Part shown: positions 22,496 to 31,479 of the stretch, piece after piece
Numbering within the stretch: the stretch's first letter is position 1
Layout: the number at the start of each line of letters is the position of its first letter
Assembly (NCBI GenBank): GCA_944324245.1
Contig: CALUVO010000092.1
Coordinates: 1-43,467 of the forward strand
Source: Candidatus Gastranaerophilales bacterium
GTDB lineage: Bacteria; Cyanobacteriota; Vampirovibrionia; Gastranaerophilales; Gastranaerophilaceae
DNA length: 43,467 nt
Direction of reading: 5' to 3'
Position numbers and translations under genes: made by a program
Notes under the pieces: generated by a model
The model's input: only the letters and a program-made list of their open reading frames with translations
What the model was told of the DNA's origin: nothing
The model's database searches: none

Positions 22496-23233
22496 ATGCA
22501 AAAGCTAAAATTTTATTTGACCCTGACCGTATACATTATGTGTTTTTCCCTGACACCGGTATTTGCACAACAAACCATTATTACGATGCCATCGTCTGAT
22601 GTATTGCCAGGCGGAGAAGTCATATTAAAACAATCAAACAGATTTTCTACCTTCGGCAATGGCTTTGTTTCTCTTACACCGCAAATTATAATGGGCGCCG
22701 GCAAAGACACAGAAATATCAATCGGAGCAGGAACAAATATACAAAGCGAAGATACATCTGTAAAACTCAACATCACTGCAAAAAAAGTATTCAGGATAAA
22801 AAAATCTGTCAGGTTTACAGTTGGCGGCAACATTAATCCATCTCTAACAGAAGGCAGAAATCCCGACAGTATGATATATGCCCACGGCTCATATCTTTGC
22901 AGAAAAACAAGAACAACGCTTACAGCCGGTGGTTTTGTCGGAGGACAGGGACAGATGCCTTCTCTAACAGGCGCAATGCTCGGTATAGACCAGACAATTA
23001 TCCCAAATAAACTCAGAATAGTAGCGGATTATGTATCAAGAGATGAATCATGGGGCTCTTTTGCTGCAGGCCTAAAAATCAGACCTGAACCTACAACATC
23101 TATAACTACAGCTGTAATCATTCCGAACAATAACGAAGATAGAGTAGCATTTTCTGTCTCTATTTCTAAATACATTGGCAAAGTTATAAAAGAGCCAGTG
23201 AACAACGAATTACAAGAAAAGGAGAAATTATAG
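22496..23233 (+). CDS. Secreted beta-rich protein, probably outer membrane
   Basis: A 245-residue protein with a signal peptide (residues 1-24, cleavage after VFA). The mature part alternates polar and hydrophobic residues in repeated short strands (VSLTPQIIMGAGKDTEISIGAGTN, SVKLNITAKKVF, VRFTVGGNIN, TTLTAGGFVGG), as in an outer-membrane beta-barrel of about eight to ten strands. It ends with a charged tail and not with the aromatic residue typical of barrels. No family name is certain. The next gene starts 1 base after its stop region and is co-transcribed. A hairpin in its leader suggests regulation. Confidence 0.7.
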   Translation: MQKLKFYLTLTVYIMCFSLTPVFAQQTIITMPSSDVLPGGEVILKQSNRFSTFGNGFVSLTPQIIMGAGKDTEISIGAGTNIQSEDTSVKLNITAKKVFRIKKSVRFTVGGNINPSLTEGRNPDSMIYAHGSYLCRKTRTTLTAGGFVGGQGQMPSLTGAMLGIDQTIIPNKLRIVADYVSRDESWGSFAAGLKIRPEPTTSITTAVIIPNNNEDRVAFSVSISKYIGKVIKEPVNNELQEKEKL

Positions 23234-23234
23234 T

Positions 23235-23663
23235 ATGAAAAAAGTATTACTGATTTTTGGTATTTTTTGTACGCTGCTATGTTTTTCATCTACAGCCATA
23301 GCTGATAATGATGATTCTGCTTGTAATATCAGTACAAAAAACTGCCAGGGGGCAGATTTGGAGAAAGGTAATTTTGAAGCAAGAAATTTAGAAGGTTACA
23401 ACTTCGAAGATGCAGATTTGGAAGAAACCAATTTTAAAAATGCAAATCTAAAAAATGCAAATTTTAAAGGTGCGGATATAGAAAAAGCAGATTTTGAAGG
23501 TGCTAATTTAGAAGGAGCAAATTTTTCTGACGCTGATTTGGAAGAAGCAAATCTAAAAAATGCAAATATAAAAGATGCTAATTTTAAAAATGCAGAACTG
23601 GAATATGCAATATGGACAAACGGAAAAGTCTGCGGAGCCGGTTCTGTAGGCTCATGCTGGTAA
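23235..23663 (+). CDS. Secreted pentapeptide-repeat protein
   Basis: A 142-residue protein with a signal peptide (1-23, cleavage after AIA). Residues about 38-125 are some seventeen pentapeptide units of the form A[D/N][L/F]xx, which fold into a right-handed square helix. It ends in WTNGKVCGAGSVGSC plus a final Trp, with two cysteines that may bond in the periplasm. Most pentapeptide proteins with known jobs (gyrase protectors) are cytoplasmic; this one is exported, so that role is unlikely. AAGGAGAAA, lying within the last codons of the preceding gene, serves as ribosome site, so the two genes form an operon. Confidence 0.85.
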   Translation: MKKVLLIFGIFCTLLCFSSTAIADNDDSACNISTKNCQGADLEKGNFEARNLEGYNFEDADLEETNFKNANLKNANFKGADIEKADFEGANLEGANFSDADLEEANLKNANIKDANFKNAELEYAIWTNGKVCGAGSVGSCW

Positions 23664-23739
23664 ATTTTTATAATATCTTAATAACTCATTAAACTTGTTT
23701 CTTGTATAATAAAAACACTCTATAGAGAAAGGATAAACA

Positions 23740-24381
23740 TTGGAACATCTTCATTCATTCATAAGCTATTTTTCAAAACTTTTTGTGACGCTTGATGCTA
23801 TCGGCCTGGCTCCAGTATTTATTGCACTCACAGCACACACAAAAGATAAATGGCGAAATATTATGATGAATAAAGCCATTGTAATTGCATTTTTCATTCT
23901 TATATTTTTTGCATATACAGGTTCCGTTGTTCTGGATTTACTTGGTATAAGTTTAACAGCTTTAAAAATTGCAGGTGGTATTTTACTGTTAATAATGGCT
24001 ATTGACCTTGTCCTTGGTAATCCTGAGCCGGCTATGAATAATGAAAACAGAGAAGAACGCAAAGAATCAATGAAAAGAACCGATATTTCTGTTTTCCCTC
24101 TTGCTATTCCTTTACTTTCAGGACCGGCAACTATTACAATGCTTACTATATGTATGAAAAATGCTCAGGGAAACGTTATTGACCGTTCATTAATCATAGC
24201 GGCATTGTTTTTTAACCTCGTTGTATGCTGGCTTATTTTAAAATTTGCTTCTAAAGTTAGTAAAATATTAGGTAAAACAGGTGTCAGTGTAATAAATAGA
24301 ATAGTCGGTATTCTGCTTGCGGCAATGTCCTGCGAATTTCTTATGACAGGGCTTATAGAAATAATAAAGAGTGCCAGGTAA
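23740..24381 (+). CDS. MarC family integral membrane protein
   Basis: A 213-residue protein with six hydrophobic helices. FVTLDAIGLAPVFIALT near the N-terminus, LKIAGGILLLIMAIDLVLG in the middle, DISVFPLAIPLLSGPATITML and the final NRIVGILLAAMSCEFLMTGL are the MarC family marks. Transport of small metabolites has been proposed for the family; the substrate is not known. The start codon is TTG at 23740, with AAAGGA 7 bases before; no ATG gives this N-terminus. TATAAT at 23705-23710 is a likely -10. nadA follows after 5 bases in the same operon. Confidence 0.88.
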   Translation: MEHLHSFISYFSKLFVTLDAIGLAPVFIALTAHTKDKWRNIMMNKAIVIAFFILIFFAYTGSVVLDLLGISLTALKIAGGILLLIMAIDLVLGNPEPAMNNENREERKESMKRTDISVFPLAIPLLSGPATITMLTICMKNAQGNVIDRSLIIAALFFNLVVCWLILKFASKVSKILGKTGVSVINRIVGILLAAMSCEFLMTGLIEIIKSAR

Positions 24382-24386
24382 TTAAA

Positions 24387-25298
24387 ATGAAAAAAGAATT
24401 AATAGAAAAAATAAATAAATTAAAAAAAGAAAAAAATGCAATTATACTGGCTCATACATATCAAAATGTGGAGATTGATGAAATTGCTGATTTTTCCGGC
24501 GATTCTTTATATCTCAGCCGACAGGCCGCAAAAACTGATGCGGATATTATAGTTTTTGCCGGAGTATATTTTATGGCAGAAACAGCAAAAATATTATCTC
24601 CTAAGAAAACTGTTTTGCTTCCGAATATTAATGCGGGTTGTGAGATGGCCGACAAAATTAATCTAAAACAGCTGAGAGAATTTAAAGCAAAATATCCTGA
24701 TATTCCTGTTGTATGTTATGTCAACTCCACAGCCGAAGTAAAATCAGAATCGGATATTTGCTGTACAAGCGCAAATGCTGTCAATGTAGTTAAATCTTTA
24801 AATAGCAGTAAAGTTCTTTTTGTTCCAGATAAAAACTTAGGTGCTTATGTTCAATCCTGCCTTAATGGTATTGAAGTTATCACATATCCCGGTTTTTGTC
24901 CGATTCATCATAATATAACAATAAATGATATTGAAAAACAAAAAGCTTTACATACTGACTCAAAAATAATGGTGCACCCTGAATGCACAAAAGAAGTAAC
25001 TGATATGGCAGATTTCGTCGGTTCAACAACCGCAATAATCAAGGCTGTTAAAGAAAGTAATAATAAATCTTTTATTATAGTTACAGAAAAAGGCGTAGTA
25101 GAAAGGCTGCAAAGAGACTGTCCAGATAAAGAATTTGTACTTATAAATGAAAATGCCGTATGTAAAAGTATGAAACTGCTTTATCTTGAAGATATTTATA
25201 ATTCTTTAATAAACAATGAATTTGAAATAAATGTTGATGAATCAACTGCACAAAAAGCAAAAATAGCCATAGATAGAATGATTAGGGTTAATGCATAA
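24387..25298 (+). CDS. nadA: Quinolinate synthase
   Basis: A 303-residue enzyme that condenses iminoaspartate with dihydroxyacetone phosphate to quinolinate, the first ring-forming step of NAD synthesis. The three cysteines that hold the oxygen-sensitive [4Fe-4S] cluster are at 85 (NAGCEMAD), 171 (GFCPIHH) and 259 (NAVCKSMK). AHTYQ at 22-26 and the DFSGDSL segment bind substrate. Length is that of the short NadA class. It shares an operon with marC. nadB and nadC are not in the window. Confidence 0.95.
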   Translation: MKKELIEKINKLKKEKNAIILAHTYQNVEIDEIADFSGDSLYLSRQAAKTDADIIVFAGVYFMAETAKILSPKKTVLLPNINAGCEMADKINLKQLREFKAKYPDIPVVCYVNSTAEVKSESDICCTSANAVNVVKSLNSSKVLFVPDKNLGAYVQSCLNGIEVITYPGFCPIHHNITINDIEKQKALHTDSKIMVHPECTKEVTDMADFVGSTTAIIKAVKESNNKSFIIVTEKGVVERLQRDCPDKEFVLINENAVCKSMKLLYLEDIYNSLINNEFEINVDESTAQKAKIAIDRMIRVNA

Positions 25299-25344
25299 AG
25301 TGTTGTACATTACATTAAGATATGTGATATCATCAAATTACTCT

Positions 25345-25627
25345 GACTATTTTTGACTTATTAACGCTTACAAGGTTAAATAGAGCTCATTTCCAATTTT
25401 TACATTTTGTTTACCTTGTTCACATGGCTGTTCGCACACTTCATTCTACTCCACAGCCGCACTTTCACTGTTTACAAATCAATAATACAAAGAAAAGCTA
25501 TTGATAATTTCGTGAAGCCATTTTGCACGTTTCGCCTCCGCTCAACGGCAAAAGAAGATAAATCCGCTTGTTGAATCTGAGCAATAGACAAGTTCAACGT
25601 TTAACAACAAGTAGTCGGAATCAGTTA
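25345..25627. repeat. Mosaic intergenic repeat, site 3
   Basis: This fills most of the gene-free interval 25299-25729. The left part carries the AAGGTT/ACCTT module also seen at 5475-5770. The middle shares CGTGA-GCCATTTT with 5636. The right part is the hairpin core at 25567-25612, which matches site 1 on its left flank (AAATCCGCTTGTTG). Its right flank, AGTAGTCGGAATCAGTT, is the inverse of the left flank found at sites 4 and 5. Confidence 0.7.
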
Positions 25628-25729
25628 ACTATATGAAAAATGTAAATAATCATTAATCAATTTTTTATAATTAGCAAAAAATTTATTGTTTGCTTTTCTA
25701 ATCATTGTACTGGACTAAACGGAGAGATT

Positions 25730-26824
25730 ATGGCAATTCATTCTATCAATGCAATCAACAATATCAGTTTTACTTCAAGAAAAAGGCCTAAAACATCACA
25801 AAAAGAACCTAACCGCAGAGCAACGCCCGCAATAAGAGTTTTACCGCTTGCAATAGCAATGATTCCTGTCGGTACTGCTGTTACATCTTGTGTTCAGGAT
25901 AATCGCAAAGTTTTTGAAGTAGGCTGGTTGGATGTTGCAGCTAACAGGTTAAGTGATGAAGATATCAAAAGGATAAACGAAACCCGTCAGGCACCAAAGA
26001 ACACTGTCTTTCAAAAGATTGATGAAACGACAACAGAAACTTATACTGATTCTCAAGGGAACACTCAAACCAGAATTGTCAAAACAGGCGGCTGGCATTA
26101 TGAACTTGTTAATAACCTGATGGGTACGGAAACAGGTACAACTATTTTACCGGATGGTTATACCGTACAAAAAGACATATTTGGCTTTATCGAAATTGTT
26201 GAAGATGGAACTAAGGGAATATTTTTGAAAAAAAATAATAAAAATGAAGCAGAAATAAAGAAAAAAGATACAATAAAAAATGATGTAGGCTATCTTCAGG
26301 CTGCGACAGGATTATTGACGGATAAACAGATAGAAAACATAAACAAATCAGGTGTTGTCCCTGATGGTACAATTATTGTAAAAACTTCTGACGGCAGATA
26401 TGAACTTGAAAACGACAGGCTCGGACTAAAAAAGGGTACAAGACAAATCCCTTCCGGATATGAAATAAGAAAAGATTTATTAGGATTTATGGAAATCGTG
26501 CCCGCGGATCAAAAATCAATATTTTTAAGAAATAAATCCAAAACAACATCTGATACTGTTAAAAACAATAAAGATATAAATTTTCTTCAAGCAGAAACAA
26601 GCCTATTAACAGATGAACAAATTAAGGAAATAAACAAAACAAAAAAAATGCCTGAAGGTACTGTTATTGCTAAAGATGAGAATGGAAATTATTACATTAC
26701 AAGTGATATTTTAAATTTGCAATCAGGTACACGAACACTGCCAAAAGGTTATGAAGTTAAAAAGGACAAGCTTGGTTTTGCAATTGTTGTACCGGCCGGT
26801 ACCAAAGGAATTTTGATAGATTAA
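25730..26824 (+). CDS. Tagged protein with three tandem domains, unknown role
   Basis: A 364-residue protein. It opens MAIHSINAINNISFTSRK, nearly the same as the 30685-31296 product. A hydrophobic span (about 35-52) ends in AVTSC, which could be a transmembrane segment or a non-standard lipobox. Three related units of about 80-105 residues follow (about 66-173, 186-268, 280-364), each with (L/A)-(L/S)-(T/S)-D-(E/K)-(D/Q)-I-x-x-I-N, a GTxxxP-G-Y segment, then (D)-x-x-G-F-x-x-(I/V)-V and a final GIFL/GILI. The first unit carries an insert rich in Thr. AACGGAGAG precedes the ATG. No family is recognised; a cell-surface or envelope role is a guess. Confidence 0.7.
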   Translation: MAIHSINAINNISFTSRKRPKTSQKEPNRRATPAIRVLPLAIAMIPVGTAVTSCVQDNRKVFEVGWLDVAANRLSDEDIKRINETRQAPKNTVFQKIDETTTETYTDSQGNTQTRIVKTGGWHYELVNNLMGTETGTTILPDGYTVQKDIFGFIEIVEDGTKGIFLKKNNKNEAEIKKKDTIKNDVGYLQAATGLLTDKQIENINKSGVVPDGTIIVKTSDGRYELENDRLGLKKGTRQIPSGYEIRKDLLGFMEIVPADQKSIFLRNKSKTTSDTVKNNKDINFLQAETSLLTDEQIKEINKTKKMPEGTVIAKDENGNYYITSDILNLQSGTRTLPKGYEVKKDKLGFAIVVPAGTKGILID

Positions 26825-26895
26825 TGCACAAATAGGCACCAATCAATTTCTTTATATAATCCAGCATACTATCTCATCAAACTATTTTTTTACAA

Positions 26896-26938
26896 AAAGA
26901 CAGGTACCTGACATTATGCAGGTACCTGTCTTTGATTT
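26896..26938 (+). terminator. Bidirectional terminator
   Basis: AAAGACAGGTACCTG at 26896-26910 pairs perfectly with CAGGTACCTGTCTTT at 26919-26933. It lies between the convergent 25730 gene and PFOR; the minus side runs into TTTTTGTAAAAAAATAG. Confidence 0.85.
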
Positions 26939-26950
26939 ATACTGTATCGG

Positions 26951-29900
26951 TTATTTTACAAGTTCACCGACGGCTTTGAACATAGCCATTCTCTTAGCAG
27001 CATCTTTTTCTGCCTGAGAATAAAGTTCTTCAGCATGTTCAGGATTTGTCTTGGCGAGCTGTTTGTATCTGCCTTCGCTTCTGATAAAGTCCTGATAGCT
27101 TTCTTTAGGATCTTTCGCATCCCAGGTGAACGGCTGTTCATTAGCTGGGTTGTATCTGTATAACGGATAGTAGCCTGCTTCAACAGCACGTTTTTGTTCA
27201 GTTTGGGTTTTACTCATATCGATACCGTGAGCGATACAAGGAGCATAAGCAAAGATTATAGAAGGTCCGTTGTATGCTTCAGCTTCCTGGAATGCTTTAA
27301 GAGTTTGTGCTCTGTCAGCACCCAATGCAACTGATGCAACATATACGTAACCGTAAGACATGCTCATCAAGCCCATGTTTTTCTTGTAGGTCGGTTTACC
27401 GCCTGTAGCAAATTTTGCAACAGCACCTGTAGGTGTAGACTTAGAAGCCTGACCGCCTGTGTTAGAGTAAACCTCTGTATCGAGTACGAGGATGTTTACG
27501 TTTTTGTTTTGAGCAAGAACGTGGTCAATACCGCCGTAACCGATATCATTAGCCCAGCCGTCACCGCCGATAATCCAAACTGATTTGTCTGTAAAGTAAT
27601 CTTCAAGTTCTCTTACTTTAGCCATATCAGGGCATGGAACATCAGAGTATTTAGCAAGAACTGCTTTTGCTTTGTTTTGAGCAGCAACTGCTTCTTCTGT
27701 TTTTGAGTTATCCCAGTGAGACATTGCTTCGTTTAAAGCTTCTTTTAAGTCAGCAGGTGTTTTTTCGTTTTCAAGAACTTTTTCAACATAAGTTTTTAAA
27801 GTATCTCTGTTTTGATCAACTGCCAATCTCATACCAAAGCCGAATTCAGCATTGTCTTCAAACAGTGAGTTAGCCCATGCCGGTCCTCTTCCTTCTTTTG
27901 TTTTTGTGTAAGGAATTGTCGGGAAAGTACCTGAGTAGATTGAAGAACAACCTGTTGCGTTAGCAACGATAGCGTTTTCACCGAACAATTGAGAAACCAG
28001 TTTAACGTAAGGTGTTTCTCCGCAGCCTGCGCAAGCGCCTGAGAATTCAAACAACGGTTTTCTGAGCATTGCACCTTTAATTGTTTTTGTAGTGTTTTTG
28101 CCCATAACATTGTCAGGTAATTCGTCAAAGAATTTTTCGTTTACGCATTCGCCGGCAGCTTCTTCTGCTTCTACAGAAGACCATGTAAGAGCCTGTTTTT
28201 CAGGGTTCTTATTAGCAGGACACTGGTCAACGCAAACGCCGCAGCCTGTACAATCTTTGCAGTAAACCTGAACTTTAAAGTGTTCGCCGTTGAGGTTTGG
28301 TTTTGCTTCTACTGTGTTGAAAGATTCAGGTGCATTGCCGAGATTTTCTTTTTCAACAAGTTTAGTTCTGATTGCAGCATGCGGACAAGCAGAAGCACAG
28401 ATACCGCATTGGATACAAGCTTCTGAATTCCAGTGTGGAACACGCGGTGCAATTGCACGTTTTTCCAAACAAGATGTGCCTGTCGGGATTACACCGTCAT
28501 TAGACATTGCTGATACAGGAATGTCATCGCCTTTTTGTCTCATTGACGGTTCAATGATTTTCTTAGCAAAGTCTGAAGCATCATCAGAGATGAATTTAAC
28601 CGGAGCTGCTGCTTCTACACCGTCTAATGAAGAAGGTACAACAACTTCTTCGCAGGCATCAACAGCTGCATCAATCAATGCAAGGTTCATGTTAACAACG
28701 TCGTCGCCTTTTTTCTTGAAGGTTTTCTTAGTCATTTCTCTCATACCTTCCAAAGCTTGTTCAAAAGGAATGATACCTGACACTTTGAAGTAAGCAACCA
28801 TCATTACTGTGTTTGCACCCTTGCCTCTTAAGCCCGGTTGTTTTTCAATAAGAGCTTCAGCGTCTATGTTATAGAATTTGATTTTCTTATTGACGATAGT
28901 TTCTTGCATATCTCTTGTTAAATGAGAGAATGCTTCTTCTTTTGACCATGGGCTGTTAAGGAGGAATACACCGCCTTCTTTAATGCCTTTTAAGAGGTCA
29001 TATCTGCCGATATAAGAATGAGCAGAGCAAGAAACAAAGTCAGGTGCTGTGATTAAGTATGTAGATTTAATCGGTTTGTCGCCGAATCTCAAGTGAGAAA
29101 CAGTTACACCAAAAGATTTTTTAGAGTCATAAGCAAAGTAAGCCTGAGCATCTTTGTTAGTGTATTGACCGATAATTTTGATTGAGTTTTTGTTAGCACC
29201 GACTGTACCGTCAGAACCAAGACCCCAGAACATACAGTTTGTTGTTCCGGCAGGTTCTGTAACGATGTGTTCTTCAATTTTTAATGATTTATGAGTTACA
29301 TCGTCTTCGATACCTACTGTAAAGCCGTGGAAACCGTTGTTTTCAAGATGTTTGTATACAGCAAGAACCATAGAAGGTGTAAATTCTTTAGAAGATAAAC
29401 CGTAACGTCCGCCGATAACTCTGATGTCTTTGTTTTCAAGAGCGGCTACAACGTCCATGTATAAAGGTTCACCGATAGAACCGGGTTCTTTTGTTCTGTC
29501 TAATACAGCAATACGTTTAACAGATGCAGGCAATGCAGCGTTAAAGCGTTTTGTATCAAACGGTCTGTACAATCTAACTTTAACAAGACCATATTTTGTA
29601 CCTCTGTTTGCATTGAGGTATTCGATTGTTTCTTCGATAGCTTCACAGCCGGAACCTATAGCAACAATAACATCGGTTGCATCAGGTGCACCTACATAAT
29701 CGAACGGATGATACTGTCTGCCTGTTACTGCAGCAACTTTATCCATATATTCCTGAACAATATCAGGTACAGCGTCATAGTATTTGTTTACTGTTTCTCT
29801 GCCCTGGAAGTAAACGTCTGTGTTTTGTGCACCGACTTTACATACAGGAGCTTCCGGTCTCATACCTCTTTTTTTGAATACTTCAATATATTTTGGTTCA

Positions 29901-30484
29901 ACCAGTTTTGCTATATCTTCGTAAGAAATTTCTTCGATTTTGTGTACTTCGTGAGAAGTTCTGAACCCGTCAAAGAACTGCAAGAAAGGAACTTTTGCTT
30001 TGTAAGTTGAAAGGTGAGCTACAAGAGCCATATCCATTTCTTCCTGAACAGAGTTAGCAGCAAGCATTGCATAACCTGTATTTCTGCAGCCCATAACGTC
30101 TGTGTGGTCGCCAAAGATTGCGAGTGATTGAGCAGCAAGAGCACGTGCTGATACGTGGATTACGTGCGGAAGCATTTCACCTGCAACTTTGTGCATTACA
30201 GGAATCATCAATAATAATCCCTGAGATGCTGTATATGTAGAAGTCAAAGCACCTGCAGCCAAAGAACCGTGTACTGCACCTGCAGCACCTGCTTCGGATT
30301 GCATTTCCGCTACTTTTACTTCTTTGCCCCAGATGTTCTTTTTGTGTTGTGATGCCCATTCATCAACCCATTCGCCCATTGTGGATGAAGGAGTGATAGG
30401 GTAAATTGCTGATACTTCGCTTAATGCATACGCAACATGCGCTGCAGCGTAGTTACCATCAACTGTTATTGTTTTAGCTGGCAT
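26951..30484 (-). CDS. nifJ: Pyruvate:ferredoxin (flavodoxin) oxidoreductase
   Basis: A 1177-residue single-chain enzyme that oxidises pyruvate with CoA to acetyl-CoA and CO2 and reduces ferredoxin. Domain I has YPITPSSTMGEWVDEW (about 30-45). The gamma region follows, with SHLRFGDKPIKS. The two-cluster ferredoxin domain has CIQCGICASACP near 689-700 and CKDCTGCGVCVDQCP near 741-755. The thiamine diphosphate part has CAGCGETPY near 818 (proximal cluster), GGDGWANDIGYGGIDH near 970 and NTGGQASKSTPTGA. All cluster cysteines are intact and the length is normal. AAGGAGG precedes the ATG. It is the core of fermentative metabolism here and is oxygen-sensitive. Confidence 0.97.
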   Translation of the reverse strand: MPAKTITVDGNYAAAHVAYALSEVSAIYPITPSSTMGEWVDEWASQHKKNIWGKEVKVAEMQSEAGAAGAVHGSLAAGALTSTYTASQGLLLMIPVMHKVAGEMLPHVIHVSARALAAQSLAIFGDHTDVMGCRNTGYAMLAANSVQEEMDMALVAHLSTYKAKVPFLQFFDGFRTSHEVHKIEEISYEDIAKLVEPKYIEVFKKRGMRPEAPVCKVGAQNTDVYFQGRETVNKYYDAVPDIVQEYMDKVAAVTGRQYHPFDYVGAPDATDVIVAIGSGCEAIEETIEYLNANRGTKYGLVKVRLYRPFDTKRFNAALPASVKRIAVLDRTKEPGSIGEPLYMDVVAALENKDIRVIGGRYGLSSKEFTPSMVLAVYKHLENNGFHGFTVGIEDDVTHKSLKIEEHIVTEPAGTTNCMFWGLGSDGTVGANKNSIKIIGQYTNKDAQAYFAYDSKKSFGVTVSHLRFGDKPIKSTYLITAPDFVSCSAHSYIGRYDLLKGIKEGGVFLLNSPWSKEEAFSHLTRDMQETIVNKKIKFYNIDAEALIEKQPGLRGKGANTVMMVAYFKVSGIIPFEQALEGMREMTKKTFKKKGDDVVNMNLALIDAAVDACEEVVVPSSLDGVEAAAPVKFISDDASDFAKKIIEPSMRQKGDDIPVSAMSNDGVIPTGTSCLEKRAIAPRVPHWNSEACIQCGICASACPHAAIRTKLVEKENLGNAPESFNTVEAKPNLNGEHFKVQVYCKDCTGCGVCVDQCPANKNPEKQALTWSSVEAEEAAGECVNEKFFDELPDNVMGKNTTKTIKGAMLRKPLFEFSGACAGCGETPYVKLVSQLFGENAIVANATGCSSIYSGTFPTIPYTKTKEGRGPAWANSLFEDNAEFGFGMRLAVDQNRDTLKTYVEKVLENEKTPADLKEALNEAMSHWDNSKTEEAVAAQNKAKAVLAKYSDVPCPDMAKVRELEDYFTDKSVWIIGGDGWANDIGYGGIDHVLAQNKNVNILVLDTEVYSNTGGQASKSTPTGAVAKFATGGKPTYKKNMGLMSMSYGYVYVASVALGADRAQTLKAFQEAEAYNGPSIIFAYAPCIAHGIDMSKTQTEQKRAVEAGYYPLYRYNPANEQPFTWDAKDPKESYQDFIRSEGRYKQLAKTNPEHAEELYSQAEKDAAKRMAMFKAVGELVK

Positions 30485-30684
30485 AGTTAAAATATCCTCC
30501 TTTTCAATACCATAACTCTATTCTAAATTATGCCAACATGGTAATACAAACAGATATTTAATACAAATGATTTTCGCCCCAAAAGAGGTAAAACAGGATA
30601 TTCAAAAAAATTCCTTTAATTCAGAAAAATCTGACAGCAGGAATTTAGCATTACATTAAGTTACAGATACAAAAAGTTGATTAA

Positions 30685-31296
30685 TTACTTTTCCAGTTCT
30701 TTTTGCTTAAGTTTTACAAAATCAGGCACAACATTTTTTGCTGCTTTCAGCTTCGCATATTGTATGTTCAACTCGGCTTTATCTTCTTCATTTGCGTTTT
30801 TGGCTTTTTCATTCATTTGATTATATAATTCTTTTTCAACAGCATTGCCTTTTATATACACATCCATTTCTTTACTTTTTTTGAAAGTGTTTACTTTTGC
30901 GTTATAGAGTGTTTTTGGCATATTGTATAAAGTATAAAGAAAAGCCATAACGCCGACAAAAGCTGCCAAAACGGCGATTGGACCGCCTATTTTATTTAAT
31001 AAAGTCTGCTTTGGGTTTACACCCTTTCTTTTTTGTATACTGTCAGATACTTTTTCTGCCATTTCTCCGACAAATTGAGCTCCGTCCCCGTCATCCAGTA
31101 TGCCGAATAAAATACGCACACCAAATAAGACTCCGGCTGCAGCAGTGGCTAAAAGCGCATTTGATTGTTCTCCCTTTTTGTTTATAGGATTTTTATCGTA
31201 AATAAGCTTTTTACCCTGGTCTTGCTTTTTAGTCGATAATGCTTCTTTTGATGTGAATGTAATATTAAAATTTTTATTTATACTATGTATGTTCAT
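30685..31296 (-). CDS. Tagged membrane protein, paralogue of the 31480 product
   Basis: A 203-residue protein that opens MNIHSINKNFNITFTSK, the tag shared with 25730. After a basic linker with NPINKKGEQS there are two hydrophobic regions (about 47-68 and 110-130). Then come LYNAKVNTFKKSKEMDVY and a helical, charged tail. The NPI(N/S)KK, N-x-F/A-x4-KEMDV elements recur in the same order in the neighbouring 31480-31962 product. The ATG has no ribosome site and sits 5 bases from the edge of the repeat at site 4. No enzymatic motif is seen and the function is unknown. Confidence 0.65.
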   Translation of the reverse strand: MNIHSINKNFNITFTSKEALSTKKQDQGKKLIYDKNPINKKGEQSNALLATAAAGVLFGVRILFGILDDGDGAQFVGEMAEKVSDSIQKRKGVNPKQTLLNKIGGPIAVLAAFVGVMAFLYTLYNMPKTLYNAKVNTFKKSKEMDVYIKGNAVEKELYNQMNEKAKNANEEDKAELNIQYAKLKAAKNVVPDFVKLKQKELEK

Positions 31297-31300
31297 TACT

Positions 31301-31478
31301 ATTTCATATCGTCAACTGACTCCGACTACTTGTTGAACCTGTGCAATAAGCAAGTTCAATATACAACAACAAGTCCGGCACAGCCAACAAGTGCATGGGG
31401 TCACTTCTGTAAAATGCTAGACTCTGCGCCACTCGCACTCCGTATAGCACTCCTACAAGAGAGGTCCCTCTCAGACAG
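31301..31478. repeat. Mosaic intergenic repeat, site 4
   Basis: About 178 bases, with the palindromic core at 31328-31384 (ACTTGTTG answered by CAACAAGT). The left flank ATTTCATATCGTCAACTGAC is identical at 33978 and 43441. The right part (GCATGGGGTCACTTC and a CTACAAGAGAG tail) is shared with site 5, with a differing middle. It fills the gap between the two tagged paralogues. The open plus-strand frame through it (31285-31497) has no ribosome site. Confidence 0.8.
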
Positions 31479-31479
31479 T

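Noticed and set aside
29424..30010. Plus-strand open frames opposite the PFOR gene
   Set aside because: They are shadows of the strongly coding minus strand, with no ribosome sites or family motifs.
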